Below, one piece after another: positions 41,070-49,203 of a stretch of 57,434 nucleotides of DNA; within the stretch, counting starts at the first letter, position 1; every line of letters begins with the position of its first letter. The stretch is from assembly GCA_964436315.1 (NCBI GenBank), contig CAYTCZ010000005.1, positions 1-57,434 of the forward strand. The letters are read 5' to 3'. The notes under the pieces are model-generated. The model did no database searches and was not told where the DNA came from. It was given only the letters and a program-made list of their open reading frames with translations. The position numbers were made by a program, and so were the translations under genes. The DNA is from CAYTCZ01 sp964436315 (lineage in GTDB: Bacteria > Actinomycetota > Thermoleophilia > Gaiellales > Gaiellaceae).

Positions 41070-41141
41070 TGCGCCACGCGGGGCCCCCGCATCCCTCCCT
41101 CCACTTTCCAGGATATGTGGGATCGAGTTACGCGTGGCGCA
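41070..41141. other. Long inverted repeat upstream of the atp operon
   Basis: Perfect 11-bp arms TGCGCCACGCG / CGCGTGGCGCA (41070-41080 and 41131-41141), with a nested ATCCC/GGGAT pair inside, predict a long stem. It lies between the stop of the WecA/TagO-like gene (41233) and atpZ (40955). A second palindrome AAAATGGCCATTTT (41038-41051) with a T6 run on the minus strand follows. Either could end the upstream transcript or form a leader structure for atp. Confidence 0.5.
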
Positions 41142-41232
41142 CGGAACGTCTTGATTGGCAAACGCTCGGTGCCGAGTCAGCGACACATGGCGGGAGCCCA
41201 AGCCACACCCCGACAACTCGGCCTCGAGCGGC

Positions 41233-42387
41233 CTACGCGCTCCGACGTTCGGCCCGAGCGTCTCGACGTGCCCTGAGAGCCGCGCCCTCTCGCTGCCAGA
41301 TTCCCCAACCACGTATGCGATCGATCTTGAGGATCTCGAGCAGAATCACGATGTAGAGGGACGCGAGGAGCGCGACGATGCCGATCACGGCGACGGCCAC
41401 GGTCGGTCCGACGTGCCATTCACCCCCTTCGCGAAACGGAACGAATCGGGTGGCAAGAGCCGCCCCCGCCAGGATTGCGCACCACGCGTAGAGGTAGATG
41501 GCGGCCCGACGCTGCGAGAAGCCAATGTTCATGAACCGGTGATGGAGATGGTTTCGATCGGCCTGCATCACGGGTTGGCCGTACTTCAGACGCTTGGCCA
41601 CCACGAACGACGTGTCCAGGATCGGGATGGCCAGCACAATCAGGGGGAAGAAGAGAGCAACGGTCGCGGCCGTCTTCAACAGTCCTTGAATCGCGACGGT
41701 GGCGAGGACGAAGCCGAGCAGGAGCGCCCCCGAGTCCCCCATGAAGATCCGGGCTGGGTAGAAGTTGTGGCGGAGGAAACCGAAGGCCATTCCCGCAACG
41801 ATCGCCGAAAGCACCGCGGCCCCGGGCTTCCCGAGTGAGAGAGCGATGACTGCGAAGGTTGCGCCGGTGATCCCGCAGATGCCGGCCGCAAGGCCGTCGA
41901 GACCGTCGAGAAAGTTGACCATGTTCATGATTGCAACGATCCAGATGAATGTCAGCGCGATGCCTACCCAGCTCGGTAGATCATGGATTCCAAGGATCGG
42001 AAAGGTGAATCGATCGATCGCGATTCCGAATCCGATCGCAACGGCAGCGGCCGCGAACTGGCCGCCGAGTTTCGCGGACCATGGGAGACCGCGAAAGTCA
42101 TCGACAAGGCCAACGAACGTGGCCACGGCGGCGCCGAGGAGGATGCCTCGGTACGGCCCGTCGAGGGCGAGGAATGCGAGCGCCGGAACGAAGAGCCCGA
42201 ACAGCAGAGCGAGGCCACCCATGCGTGGCACGGGTCGGCGATGGATCCGACGCTTCTCGCCCGGTTTGTCCACGACACCGAGACGGCGGGCTACTTCGCC
42301 GACGACCGGCGTCAGGATGAGGACGACTGCGAGGGCGATGAGAAAGCCCCAGAGAACGTCAAGATGGTCGAGAAACGTCTCGAGCAC
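41233..42387 (-). CDS. WecA/TagO-type undecaprenyl-phosphate sugar-1-phosphate transferase
   Basis: The 384-aa polytopic protein belongs to the MraY/WecA family. It has the Asp pair in FVGLVDDFRG near residue 93, NMVNFLDGLDGLAAGI near residue 158, RIFMGDSGALLLGF near residue 215 and the His motif ADRNHLHHRFM near residue 280. The His motif favours the WecA/TagO/Rgp branch over true MraY. It transfers a HexNAc-1-phosphate from UDP-sugar to undecaprenyl phosphate at the membrane, the first step of a wall glycan that the LCP protein could later attach. It sits between upp and the atp operon on the same strand. Confidence 0.9.
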   Translation of the reverse strand: MLETFLDHLDVLWGFLIALAVVLILTPVVGEVARRLGVVDKPGEKRRIHRRPVPRMGGLALLFGLFVPALAFLALDGPYRGILLGAAVATFVGLVDDFRGLPWSAKLGGQFAAAAVAIGFGIAIDRFTFPILGIHDLPSWVGIALTFIWIVAIMNMVNFLDGLDGLAAGICGITGATFAVIALSLGKPGAAVLSAIVAGMAFGFLRHNFYPARIFMGDSGALLLGFVLATVAIQGLLKTAATVALFFPLIVLAIPILDTSFVVAKRLKYGQPVMQADRNHLHHRFMNIGFSQRRAAIYLYAWCAILAGAALATRFVPFREGGEWHVGPTVAVAVIGIVALLASLYIVILLEILKIDRIRGWGIWQREGAALRARRDARAERRSA

Positions 42388-42425
42388 TTAGCGGTCTCTC
42401 CGGCGAGGTCCGAACAAGCGTCCAC

Positions 42426-43070
42426 CTACTTCGTTCCGTACAGGCGATCGCCTGCGTCCCCGAGGCCGGGGACGATGTAGCCCTTCTCGTTCAGTCGGTC
42501 GTCGATCGCCCCGGTCCAGATTCGGACATCCGGATGATCCCGCTCGAGCAGATCGACTCCTTCAGGTGCCGCCAGAATCGCGATGAGCCGAACCGACTGT
42601 GCACCGGCCTTGTTCACAGTCGCGATCGCCGATGAGGTCGAGTTGCCAGTCGCGAGCATTGGGTCGAGCAAGATCACGTCTCGATCAGCGATGTCCTGAG
42701 GTAGCTTCACGTAGTACTCGACAGCCTCGAGCGTCTCCTCGTCTCGGTACAGGCCAATGAAGCCGACGCGCGCGCCCGAGATCAACGAGAGGACAGCGTC
42801 GAGCATGCCCACTCCAGCCCGGAGGATCGGACAGACCGCCACTTTTTTGCCAGAGATCCGTTGCACCGTGGTGGTCGCGAGCGGCGTCTGGACCTCGACC
42901 TCCTCAGTCGCGAGGTCCTTCGTTGCCTCGTAGGTCAGTAGAAGAGTCAGCTCATGGACGAGCTGGCGAAAGAGCTGCGTGTCGGTCTGCACGTCCCGCA
43001 GGAGTCCGAGCTTGTGCTGGACGAGCGGGTGCGATACGGCTGTGACCTGTTGCATCATCGTGGTGCTCAT
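42426..43070 (-). CDS. upp: Uracil phosphoribosyltransferase
   Basis: 214 aa from ATG at 43070 (MSTTMMQQVTAVSHPLVQHK). Open frame upstream is not homologous. It makes UMP from uracil and PRPP. It has the PRPP-binding LLDPMLATGNSTSSAI near residue 130, CPILRAGVGMLDAVL near residue 78, and the C-terminal uracil-binding EKGYIVPGLGDAGDRLYGT. It follows glyA by 46 bp, a common bacterial order ahead of the atp locus. Confidence 0.96.
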   Translation of the reverse strand: MSTTMMQQVTAVSHPLVQHKLGLLRDVQTDTQLFRQLVHELTLLLTYEATKDLATEEVEVQTPLATTTVQRISGKKVAVCPILRAGVGMLDAVLSLISGARVGFIGLYRDEETLEAVEYYVKLPQDIADRDVILLDPMLATGNSTSSAIATVNKAGAQSVRLIAILAAPEGVDLLERDHPDVRIWTGAIDDRLNEKGYIVPGLGDAGDRLYGTK

Positions 43071-43116
43071 TCCCCTCCCTTTCTCACTCCATCCATCGAC
43101 CTTTGCTAGTCGAGGC

Positions 43117-44424
43117 TCAGCCGTCGTCGAGATCAGTGACGAAGCGAGTGAAGCCCTCGAAGCCCGGATAGAGCGGCCGGCGTTCGCAGAGCGCCAGTGC
43201 ACGCAGGCGAAGTGTCGATAAGTCGGCGTTCTCGGCCAACGCGCCACAGATCATGGCTCCGACTTCGCGACAGTCCTCTTCATCGAAGCCGCGCATCGTG
43301 ACTGCCGGAGTGCCGACCCGAATGCCAGACGCGACTGTCGGCGGCCGGTCGTCGAACGGCACTGCGTTCCTGTTCACCGTGATCCGGATTTCCTCTAGTC
43401 GATCCTCAGCAGCCTTCCCAGTCCACTGGCTCGAGCGGAGATCAATTTGGAGGAGGTGGGTGTCGGTCCCGCCGGTCAAGAGCTCGAGCCCTCCAGCACG
43501 CAGCGCCTCCCCCAGCGCGACGGCGTTCCGCCGAATCTGAGCCTGATACGAGGCGAATGCCTCGGACGCAGCGATCTTGAAACAGGTCGCCTTTGCGCTG
43601 ATCGCATGGAGTAACGGACCGCCCGACGTACCGGGGAAGATCGCCCGATCGATCGAGCGAGCGTGTTCGCCACGACACAGGATGAACCCACCGCGCGGAC
43701 CCGCAAGAGTCTTGTGCGTCGTCGAGGTGACGAAGTCACAGTGCGGCACGGGGTTCGGATGTTGGTTACCGGCAACGAGCCCTGCGAAGTGTGCCATGTC
43801 ACACAAGAGAAGTGCCCCGACTTCATCGGCGATCTCACGAAAGCGATCTGCCTCGATCTGGCGCGGGTACGACGAACCGCCGCAGATGATCAGCTTGGGA
43901 CGATGCCGCTTCGCCTGTGACCGCACCTCATCGAAATCGATGAACCCGGTTTCTCGGTCGACGCCGTAGCTCGCGATCGTGTAGAGGCGTCCGGAGAAGT
44001 TTGCTTTCAGACCGTGTGTGAGGTGTCCGCCATGGTCTAACCGCATCGAGAGGATCGTGTCGCCCGGCTCGAGGCAGGCGTAGCAGACTGCAAGGTTCGT
44101 CTGGGCCCCTGCGTGCGCCTGGACGTTGGCGTGCTCGGCTCCGAACAGCGCCTTCGCGCGCTCGATGGCTAGATTCTCGATCTCGTCCACAACGTCGCAG
44201 CCGCCGTAATACCGCTTGCCGGGTGTCCCCTCCGCGTACTTGTTCGTCGGCACTGAGCCGACGGCCTCGAGGATCGCCGGCCACGTGAAGTTCTCCGACG
44301 CGATCAACTCGATGTAGGTGCGCTGACGCTCGAGCTCGCGCTCGATCAGCGAGGCAACTTCCACATCTATCTCGGCAAGTCCAGCCTGCCGAAGAAGCTC
44401 GGACGTGTCCCCGGTCACGGCCAC
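43117..44424 (-). CDS. glyA: Serine hydroxymethyltransferase
   Basis: The 435-aa PLP enzyme interconverts serine and glycine while feeding one-carbon folate pools. The PLP lysine is in FVTSTTHKTLAGPRGG near residue 238. The N-terminus has ERQRTYIELIASENFTWPAI and GTPGKRYYGGCDVVDEIENL. GTG at 44424 is used; a second GTG two codons on is possible. The gap to tsaC is 9 bp, so the two are probably co-transcribed. Confidence 0.97.
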   Translation of the reverse strand: MAVTGDTSELLRQAGLAEIDVEVASLIERELERQRTYIELIASENFTWPAILEAVGSVPTNKYAEGTPGKRYYGGCDVVDEIENLAIERAKALFGAEHANVQAHAGAQTNLAVCYACLEPGDTILSMRLDHGGHLTHGLKANFSGRLYTIASYGVDRETGFIDFDEVRSQAKRHRPKLIICGGSSYPRQIEADRFREIADEVGALLLCDMAHFAGLVAGNQHPNPVPHCDFVTSTTHKTLAGPRGGFILCRGEHARSIDRAIFPGTSGGPLLHAISAKATCFKIAASEAFASYQAQIRRNAVALGEALRAGGLELLTGGTDTHLLQIDLRSSQWTGKAAEDRLEEIRITVNRNAVPFDDRPPTVASGIRVGTPAVTMRGFDEEDCREVGAMICGALAENADLSTLRLRALALCERRPLYPGFEGFTRFVTDLDDG

Positions 44425-44433
44425 TGGGCCAGC

Positions 44434-45060
44434 TTACTGCGCGGCGGAGGCGGCGCGCAGCGAGTGGAGTGCGCTTTGGATCAGTTCGATTGCAGCGTCG
44501 ACGTCCCCCGCCCCTTCGCGACGAACTTCCGGTCCGTCGACCGTCAACTCGATCACCGTTGATGGTGTTCCGGGCAGCTCACCTGCGTCGAGTTCTGCGC
44601 CGACGCGCTCCCGTAGGTCGGCTGGAACGTCGGCGAGGCGGGCCGGGTCGGCATCACCATGGAGATTGGCGCTCGTTGCGGCGACGACACCCGCGCGACG
44701 CACAACTTCTTCTGCCGCCGCCGGAAGGTTGGGAACACGGACGCCGATCTTCGTGGGGTCGGCCCCATTCAGCCAGCGAAATCGGCGCGCAGGATTCGCC
44801 AGCACGAGCGTATAGGGCCCCGGCAGAATGGAACGCGCGGCGACCGCCGCCCGACCACGCAGCTCCGGGACGACGTCGAGCAAGACGTCGAGCTCGGCAG
44901 CCAACAGCGCGAGAGGAAGCGACTCGGGTCGTCGCTTCACCTCGTAGAGCTTTCGCGCCGGAGCTTCGCGATAGCCGTCGGCACACAAGCCGTACACGGT
45001 GTCGGTTGGAAGGATGACCGGCTTGCCGGCGCGCAAAGCGTCGATGACTGCGTCACTCAT
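44434..45060 (-). CDS. tsaC: L-threonylcarbamoyladenylate synthase (TsaC/YwlC)
   Basis: The 208-aa YrdC-fold enzyme activates threonine with bicarbonate and ATP for the tRNA t6A37 modification. It has PVILPTDTVYGLCADG near residue 15, the KRRPESLPLALL loop, LPGPYTLVLA and ATSANLHGDADP near residue 133. It is in the prfA-prmC-tsaC-glyA order seen in many Gram-positives. Confidence 0.93.
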   Translation of the reverse strand: MSDAVIDALRAGKPVILPTDTVYGLCADGYREAPARKLYEVKRRPESLPLALLAAELDVLLDVVPELRGRAAVAARSILPGPYTLVLANPARRFRWLNGADPTKIGVRVPNLPAAAEEVVRRAGVVAATSANLHGDADPARLADVPADLRERVGAELDAGELPGTPSTVIELTVDGPEVRREGAGDVDAAIELIQSALHSLRAASAAQ

Positions 45061-45162
45061 GTCCCAACCCGTCTCTCGCCCTGGATGCCACCATCAGTGA
45101 AAGATGAAACACAAACTCCCGGTCTGTGACAACCGCGGTCAGGAGGCGACCCGGCGCCGTAC

Positions 45163-45993
45163 CTAGGTGTGTCGGCCCTCGACCACCCGATCGCGCCCGG
45201 TCAGGTCTGGACTTGCCTGCACGTCGTCATAACCGTTCGCCGAGAGCAAGCTGGCTACCTCGTCGGCCTGCTCATCTCCGCACTCGAGGACGAGCCACCG
45301 ATCGGGTCGAAGCAGCTCTCTTCCTCGCTTTGCGAGCGACGCATGAACGCCGACGCCGACAACGGCCTCCCGCGGCTCGTACAGGCGGATCTCTGGTTCC
45401 AGGTCCTCGAACTCTTCCGGCGTCACGTACGGCGGGTTCGAGAGAACGAGATCGAAAGGGCCGGGCAGGTGCGCGTCGAGATGACCAAGCGTCAGATCGA
45501 CTCTGTCCTCGAGTCCGAGTGCAGCGCGATTTTCCTGTGCCAGGGCGAGCGCACCGGTCGAGATGTCGGTGCCGAGCACAGTCGCGGTCGGATGTTCGTC
45601 CGCAATGGCGAGCGCGATCGCCCCGGATCCCGTTCCGACGTCGAGGACACGGGGTTTCTCCAGGTCGGCAATTCGCGCGAGGCCACGCTCGACGACAATC
45701 TCGGTCTCGGGCCGCGGCACGAGGACTCTCGGGTCGACTGCGAGTGTCAGGTGTCGGAAGCCCCACTCCCCGATGATGTACGCGGCCGGTTCACGCGCAG
45801 CTCGCCGCTTGAGAAACGTTCGGAATCGCTCCTCCTCTTGCCCGGACAGTTCCCGCGCAAGGTGTGTTTGCAGTTCGCTCCTCGACACTTCGAGCGCCTC
45901 GGCGAGCAGCACCTCGGCGTCGACCTGCGGCATGTCGACGCCGGCTCGCCCGAGCGTGTCGGTCGCCGAGGCGAGTTCTTCGCGCGCGGTCAT
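45163..45993 (-). CDS. prmC: Release-factor glutamine N5-methyltransferase
   Basis: The 276-aa SAM enzyme methylates the Gln of the GGQ motif in RF1/RF2. It has an N-terminal helical domain, then VLDVGTGSGAIALAIA near residue 117 (SAM motif I) and the catalytic LVLSNPPYVTPEEF near residue 183. It overlaps prfA by 4 bp (ATGA), coupling the modifier to one of its substrates. RF2 (prfB) is also in this window. Confidence 0.95.
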   Translation of the reverse strand: MTAREELASATDTLGRAGVDMPQVDAEVLLAEALEVSRSELQTHLARELSGQEEERFRTFLKRRAAREPAAYIIGEWGFRHLTLAVDPRVLVPRPETEIVVERGLARIADLEKPRVLDVGTGSGAIALAIADEHPTATVLGTDISTGALALAQENRAALGLEDRVDLTLGHLDAHLPGPFDLVLSNPPYVTPEEFEDLEPEIRLYEPREAVVGVGVHASLAKRGRELLRPDRWLVLECGDEQADEVASLLSANGYDDVQASPDLTGRDRVVEGRHT

Positions 45994-47042
45994 GTCGCGG
46001 CCACCGCCTCGAGCGCTTGGCGCTGCTCTTCGGCGGCGAGCGCCTCAGTAAACTCGTCGAGATCGCCTTCGAGCACCTGATCGAGGCGATGAACGGTCAG
46101 CTTCACTCGGTGATCGGTCACTCTGCTCTCGGGGTAGTTGTAGGTTCTGATCTTCTCCGATCGATCGCCACCCCCAATCTGCGATCGTCGGGCCTCCGAG
46201 AGTTCCTCCTGCTGCTTCGCGATCTCGGCTTCGAGAAGCCGGGCACGCAACACTCGCATCGCTTTGAGCTTGTTCTGAAGTTGCGACTTCTCGTCCTGCA
46301 TCGAGACCACGACTCCAGTCGGAAGATGGGTGATCCGGACGGCGGAGTCGGTGGTGTTCACGCTCTGCCCGCCCGGCCCCGTCGATCGGTACACGTCGAT
46401 CTTGAGATCAGCAGGGTCAATCTCGACGTCAACTTCCTCCGCCTCGGGCATCACCGCGACTGTCGCTGTCGATGTGTGGATTCGCCCCTGCGACTCGGTC
46501 TCGGGAACGCGCTGAACGCGGTGCGTGCCTCCCTCCCACTTGAAGACGGAGTACGCGCCTTTTCCCTTCACAGCGAGAGTGACCTCTTTGAAGCCCCCGA
46601 CGTCACTCGGATTCGAGGCGAGCGCTTCCGTCTTGAATCCCTTCCGCTCGGCGTAGCGCGTGAGCATCCGGTAGAGATCGCCGGCCCAAATGGCGGCCTC
46701 ATCGCCACCGGCGGCCTGTCGGATCTCCACGATGACGTCTTTCTCGTCGTTCGGGTCGCGCTCAACGAGAGCCAGCTTGAGTTCGTCTTCGAGGCGTGCT
46801 AACCGCTCCTCGATTTCCGGCAGTAGCTCGCGGAGATCGGGTTCCTCGCGTGCCGCTTCGGCATCCTCACGGGCCTCATGCCACTCCACGGCGAGCCGGT
46901 GTGCCTCTTCGAGTTCTTTCATTCGTCGTCCGAGCTCCGCCGCCGTGTGACGGTCTGCGAAGACTGCAGGATCCGACATGCGTTCCTGCGTTTCCTGGTA
47001 GCTCCTCTCGAGCTCAGCGACGAGTTCTTCGATGCCCGCCAT
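45990..47042 (-). CDS. prfA: Peptide chain release factor 1
   Basis: 350 aa from ATG at 47042 (MAGIEELVAELERSYQETQE). The frame is open upstream without homology and overlaps the DUF1385 gene. RF1 reads UAA/UAG. The GGQ motif is in YRSTGPGGQSVNTTDSAVRI near residue 228; unlike prfB there is no in-frame stop or slip site. The tail GDRSEKIRTYNYPESRVTDH is typical of RF1. Confidence 0.96.
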   Translation of the reverse strand: MAGIEELVAELERSYQETQERMSDPAVFADRHTAAELGRRMKELEEAHRLAVEWHEAREDAEAAREEPDLRELLPEIEERLARLEDELKLALVERDPNDEKDVIVEIRQAAGGDEAAIWAGDLYRMLTRYAERKGFKTEALASNPSDVGGFKEVTLAVKGKGAYSVFKWEGGTHRVQRVPETESQGRIHTSTATVAVMPEAEEVDVEIDPADLKIDVYRSTGPGGQSVNTTDSAVRITHLPTGVVVSMQDEKSQLQNKLKAMRVLRARLLEAEIAKQQEELSEARRSQIGGGDRSEKIRTYNYPESRVTDHRVKLTVHRLDQVLEGDLDEFTEALAAEEQRQALEAVAAT

Positions 47043-47058
47043 AGCGCGCGAGCCGGCG

Positions 47059-47970
47059 TCAGGCCATGACCTCGACTTTGCGCTCCTCGGGAGAGGCCCG
47101 GCCCTCGAGTCGGAGAACCTCACCGAGCGCGCGAATCGAGACCTCGATCTGATCGAGTGAGGGCTCGCGCGTCGTGAGCCGCTGGAGCCACAACCCGGGA
47201 GCCAGGAACGAACGAAGCAACCGATTGTCCTGGTGCCGACCGGCGAATCGGATGACCTCGTATGCGAGACCGGCGATCACGGGCAGCAGCAGGATGCGAG
47301 TGAGGATCAGCCAGTACCACTCAGGACGACCGAAGAACGCGAACACGAAGATCGCGATCACCATTACGTAGAGCAGGAAGGCTGTCCCACAGCGGACGTG
47401 GAGGAGGCTATGCCGCTGGACGACCCGGGGCTCCAGCTCGTCGCCGGCCTCGAACGCATTGATCGCTTTGTGCTCGGCCGCGTGGTACTGGAAGACGCGC
47501 TTCAGGTCGGGGAGGAGCGAAATCAGGAGCAGGTAGGCAATAAAGATCGCGACCCGAATCAAAGCCTCGACGACGAGGAAGGCTCCGGTGCTTTCGACCG
47601 GCAGCCAGTTCGTAATCAGGGCCGGGCCGACCTTGAAGAGCATCACCGCGAAACCGATTGCCACGGCGAAGGCAAAGAGGAGTTGGCCGCGGGAAAGCTC
47701 GGTCTTGACTTCGTCCTCGCCGTCCTCCATCGCCGCGTAGTTGGCTGAGATAGCTAGAGCGCGGAACCCGATCGCAAGGGACTCGCCGAGCGCAATGACG
47801 CCGCGGATGACCGGTAGGCGAAGCCATTTGTGCTTGACGAGCAGCGAGGCGATCGGCTGGTTGACCTCTGCGATGGAGCCGCTCGGAGTTCGCACCGCCA
47901 CCGACCACGCATGCGGGCCGCGCATCATCACGCCCTCGAGGACTGCCTGGCCGCCGATCGGAGCGCTCAT
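47059..47970 (-). CDS. DUF1385 (YqhQ-like) membrane protein
   Basis: The 303-aa protein starts with the family mark MSAPIGGQAVLEGVMMRGPH, followed by several membrane helices (LLFAFAVAIGFAVMLFKVGP, FLVVEALIRVAIFIAYLLLI, AFLLYVMVIAIFVFAFFG, WLILTRILLLPVIAGLAYEV). A conserved FQYHAAEHKAINAFEAGDEL motif lies near residue 165, and PGLWLQRLTTREPSLDQIEV is near the end. The His-rich AAEHK motif suggests a metal or catalytic site, but no biochemical role is established. It sits between rpmE and prfA, a position conserved in many genomes. Confidence 0.9.
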   Translation of the reverse strand: MSAPIGGQAVLEGVMMRGPHAWSVAVRTPSGSIAEVNQPIASLLVKHKWLRLPVIRGVIALGESLAIGFRALAISANYAAMEDGEDEVKTELSRGQLLFAFAVAIGFAVMLFKVGPALITNWLPVESTGAFLVVEALIRVAIFIAYLLLISLLPDLKRVFQYHAAEHKAINAFEAGDELEPRVVQRHSLLHVRCGTAFLLYVMVIAIFVFAFFGRPEWYWLILTRILLLPVIAGLAYEVIRFAGRHQDNRLLRSFLAPGLWLQRLTTREPSLDQIEVSIRALGEVLRLEGRASPEERKVEVMA

Positions 47971-48057
47971 CGCGCGCTGCTCCGTCGCGCAACTGCCTGG
48001 CCAAATACGAGCATCATCCTCCGCATATCGACGGAGTCGTCCGCGTTGTTTAGGGAC

Positions 48058-48279
48058 TCACGGCTTCGCGCCGCGAGCCTCGGCCTTTTCCAGCCGGCGC
48101 TGGAACCGCTCAACGCGACCGCCGGAGTCCACCAACTTCTGCTTGCCCGTGTAGAACGGATGGCAGGCCGAGCAGATCTCGACGTGCAACTCGGGCTTCG
48201 TCGAGCGCGTCTGAAAGCTGTTACCGCACGAGCACGTGACGGTAGAGAGAACGTAGTCTGGATGAATGTCAGGCTTCAC
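48058..48279 (-). CDS. rpmE: 50S ribosomal protein bL31 (zinc-binding form)
   Basis: The 73-aa protein has both CxxC-type pairs: TCSCGNSF (residues 16-19 region) and CSACHPFYTGKQKLVDSGGR, so this is the zinc-binding C+ paralogue. It bridges the ribosomal subunits. Its start overlaps the end of the threonine dehydratase gene by 11 bp, implying coupling. The C-terminal lysine/glutamate-rich tail is slightly long but normal. Confidence 0.95.
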   Translation of the reverse strand: MKPDIHPDYVLSTVTCSCGNSFQTRSTKPELHVEICSACHPFYTGKQKLVDSGGRVERFQRRLEKAEARGAKP

Positions 48280-49183
48280 TTTCGGTGAGGATAGCAGAGG
48301 CCGTTTTCGCGGCTACATTGCCTCCTGAGACAACAATCGCGATCGTTTTCCCCTCGATATCGGGGACTCGATTCGCGAGAAGCGCTGCGACTCCTGCAGC
48401 GCCGGCGGGCTCGGCGGCGAGTTTTTCGCGCTCGTAGAGAAAACGGAAGCCAGCACGAATCTCCTCCTCCGTGACGAGGACCGATTCGACGCCATGAGCA
48501 CGACAGATCTCGAGACCGATGGGCCCGGCGATCGGCGCGTTGAGCCCGTCTGCGACGCTCCGCGCGGTGACGGTCACGGGCTTGCCGGCCTCGATCGCAC
48601 GAGCCAGCGTCGGAGCCTCTTCCGGCTCACAGGCCACGACCCGGGTTTCGGGAAGCGCCTGGGCGATTCCCGAAACGAGACCCGCTCCGCCGGTCGGAAC
48701 AAGCACAACATCGACGCCTCGAAGTTCATCGATGATTTCAAGGCCAACAGTACCCTGGCCCGCGATGACCAACGGATCGTCGTAGGCATGGATGTCAGTG
48801 CGCCCGGTGGAGTCGCGGAGCTCGGCCAGTCGATCGAAGACCACATCGGGACCGTCCACCTCCCGATCGACGGTCGCCCCGTAGCCCCTTGCAATCCCGA
48901 TCTTGACTTCGCTCGCACCTCGCCAGGTCACGACCAGGCAGTCGATTCCCTCGATCGCGGCTCCGTACGCAAGCGCGGCAGCATGGTTTCCGGCGGACGC
49001 CGCGATGATGCCTCGGCCTCGCTCCTCGCGACTCAGCGTCGCGAGCTTGTTCAGCACGCCGCGCGGCTTGAACGAGCCGGTGCGTTGAAAAAGCTCTGCC
49101 TTTAGGTACACGCGGCAGTTCCGACACTCGCCGAGCGCGGCTGCTTCGAGAAGTGGAGTCCTCGGAAGCCTTCCGGCTATCAC
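48269..49183 (-). CDS. Threonine/serine dehydratase-like PLP enzyme
   Basis: The 304-aa fold-type II PLP enzyme has the lysine in RTGSFKPRGVLNKL near residue 37, ASAGNHAAALAYGA near residue 64, and PTGGAGLVSGI (phosphate loop) near residue 157. It deaminates threonine or serine to the keto acid. There is no C-terminal ACT regulatory domain, so it is the short catabolic or racemase-like type. GTG at 49183 is the only standard start after an in-frame TGA. Serine racemase is a possible alternative. Confidence 0.88.
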   Translation of the reverse strand: MIAGRLPRTPLLEAAALGECRNCRVYLKAELFQRTGSFKPRGVLNKLATLSREERGRGIIAASAGNHAAALAYGAAIEGIDCLVVTWRGASEVKIGIARGYGATVDREVDGPDVVFDRLAELRDSTGRTDIHAYDDPLVIAGQGTVGLEIIDELRGVDVVLVPTGGAGLVSGIAQALPETRVVACEPEEAPTLARAIEAGKPVTVTARSVADGLNAPIAGPIGLEICRAHGVESVLVTEEEIRAGFRFLYEREKLAAEPAGAAGVAALLANRVPDIEGKTIAIVVSGGNVAAKTASAILTESEA

Positions 49184-49203
49184 CGCCCTTGCCGCCTCGG
49201 GAT

